A program made the position numbers and the translations under genes. A DNA stretch of 64,000 nt, taken from NCBI RefSeq assembly GCF_017832355.1, contig NZ_JAFIBY010000004.1, positions 310,001-374,000 of the forward strand, given 5' to 3'. The notes beneath the pieces are model-generated. The model saw nothing but the letters and a program-made list of their open reading frames with translations. It did not search any database and was not told the origin of the DNA. The DNA is from Serratia sp. PL17 (GTDB taxonomy: Bacteria; Pseudomonadota; Gammaproteobacteria; Enterobacterales; Enterobacteriaceae). This document shows, piece after piece, positions 63,927 through 64,000 of this stretch (positions are counted from its first letter, which is position 1; every line of letters starts with the position of its first letter).

Positions 63927-64000
63927 GCTTAATAAGACGATAACGTCCGCAGGTACCGGCTTCGTTTATTCATCATAATTAATTCCTCTAGTTAACTGAT

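Noticed and set aside
1-64000. rRNA, tRNA, phage or transposon genes
   Set aside because: No such sequences or protein families were recognised on either strand.

Overview
The window is chromosomal DNA of an enterobacterium, most probably Serratia (S. plymuthica / S. liquefaciens group). The basis is gene content and protein similarity remembered from the family (rdgC, ppnP, yaiA, aroL, aqpZ, yafE, pagP, leuE, feaB/feaR), three ERIC repeats, moderate GC, and a vibriobactin-like synthetase set of the kind described for the Serratia siderophore serratiochelin. No rRNA, tRNA, CRISPR, transposase, integrase or phage genes were seen.

Layout. (1) 1-4018, minus strand: a ribose-type sugar ABC importer (ATPase, permease, binding protein) followed by the start of a D-lyxose isomerase gene, divergent from a large hybrid histidine kinase (4160-6772). 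(2) 6861-11288: conserved housekeeping block rdgC, ppnP, yaiA, aroL with small accessory genes. (3) 11379-14610: iron-complex binding protein and TonB-dependent siderophore receptor behind a Fur box. (4) 14831-32172: a mosaic of mostly single-gene units: acetyltransferases, methyltransferases, LtrA-like protein, phytase-like esterase, aqpZ, yafE, regulators, pirin/LysR pair, DeoR/VOC operon, ZIP-type transporter, small envelope proteins, pagP. (5) 32985-43371: aromatic amine and keto-acid metabolism (ipdC; feaB with feaR), interleaved with a LysR/hydrolase/GST detoxification unit, yaiW-like lipoprotein, tehB and leuE. (6) 43622-46684: a probably Pho-controlled acid phosphatase, a DsbA paralogue with a CGPC active site, and small envelope proteins. 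(7) 46900-62146: an iron-controlled NRPS siderophore locus. (8) 62250-63867: cytochrome b561 and an unknown secreted protein.

The most interesting region is the NRPS locus. Its domains reproduce, as separate polypeptides, the set found in vibriobactin synthetase VibF (Cy, Cy-A, C-PCP-C) plus a free-standing VibH-like condensation enzyme. A TonB receptor and a YncE-like beta-propeller are in the same minus-strand operon, and an oligopeptide-type binding protein lies divergent from the VibH-like gene. Two intergenic regions carry Fur-box-like sequences, one of them a perfect 16-bp inverted repeat. There are no dihydroxybenzoate genes, aryl carrier protein, thioesterase or phosphopantetheinyl transferase here, so the aryl starter must come from another locus. 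Only one of the three carrier-like domains keeps the phosphopantetheine serine. The carrier-like tails of the Cy and Cy-A proteins have Gly and Leu at that position, which suggests non-catalytic docking modules or relics in a split assembly line.

All functional calls come from reading the sequence and remembered family features. No database search was run.
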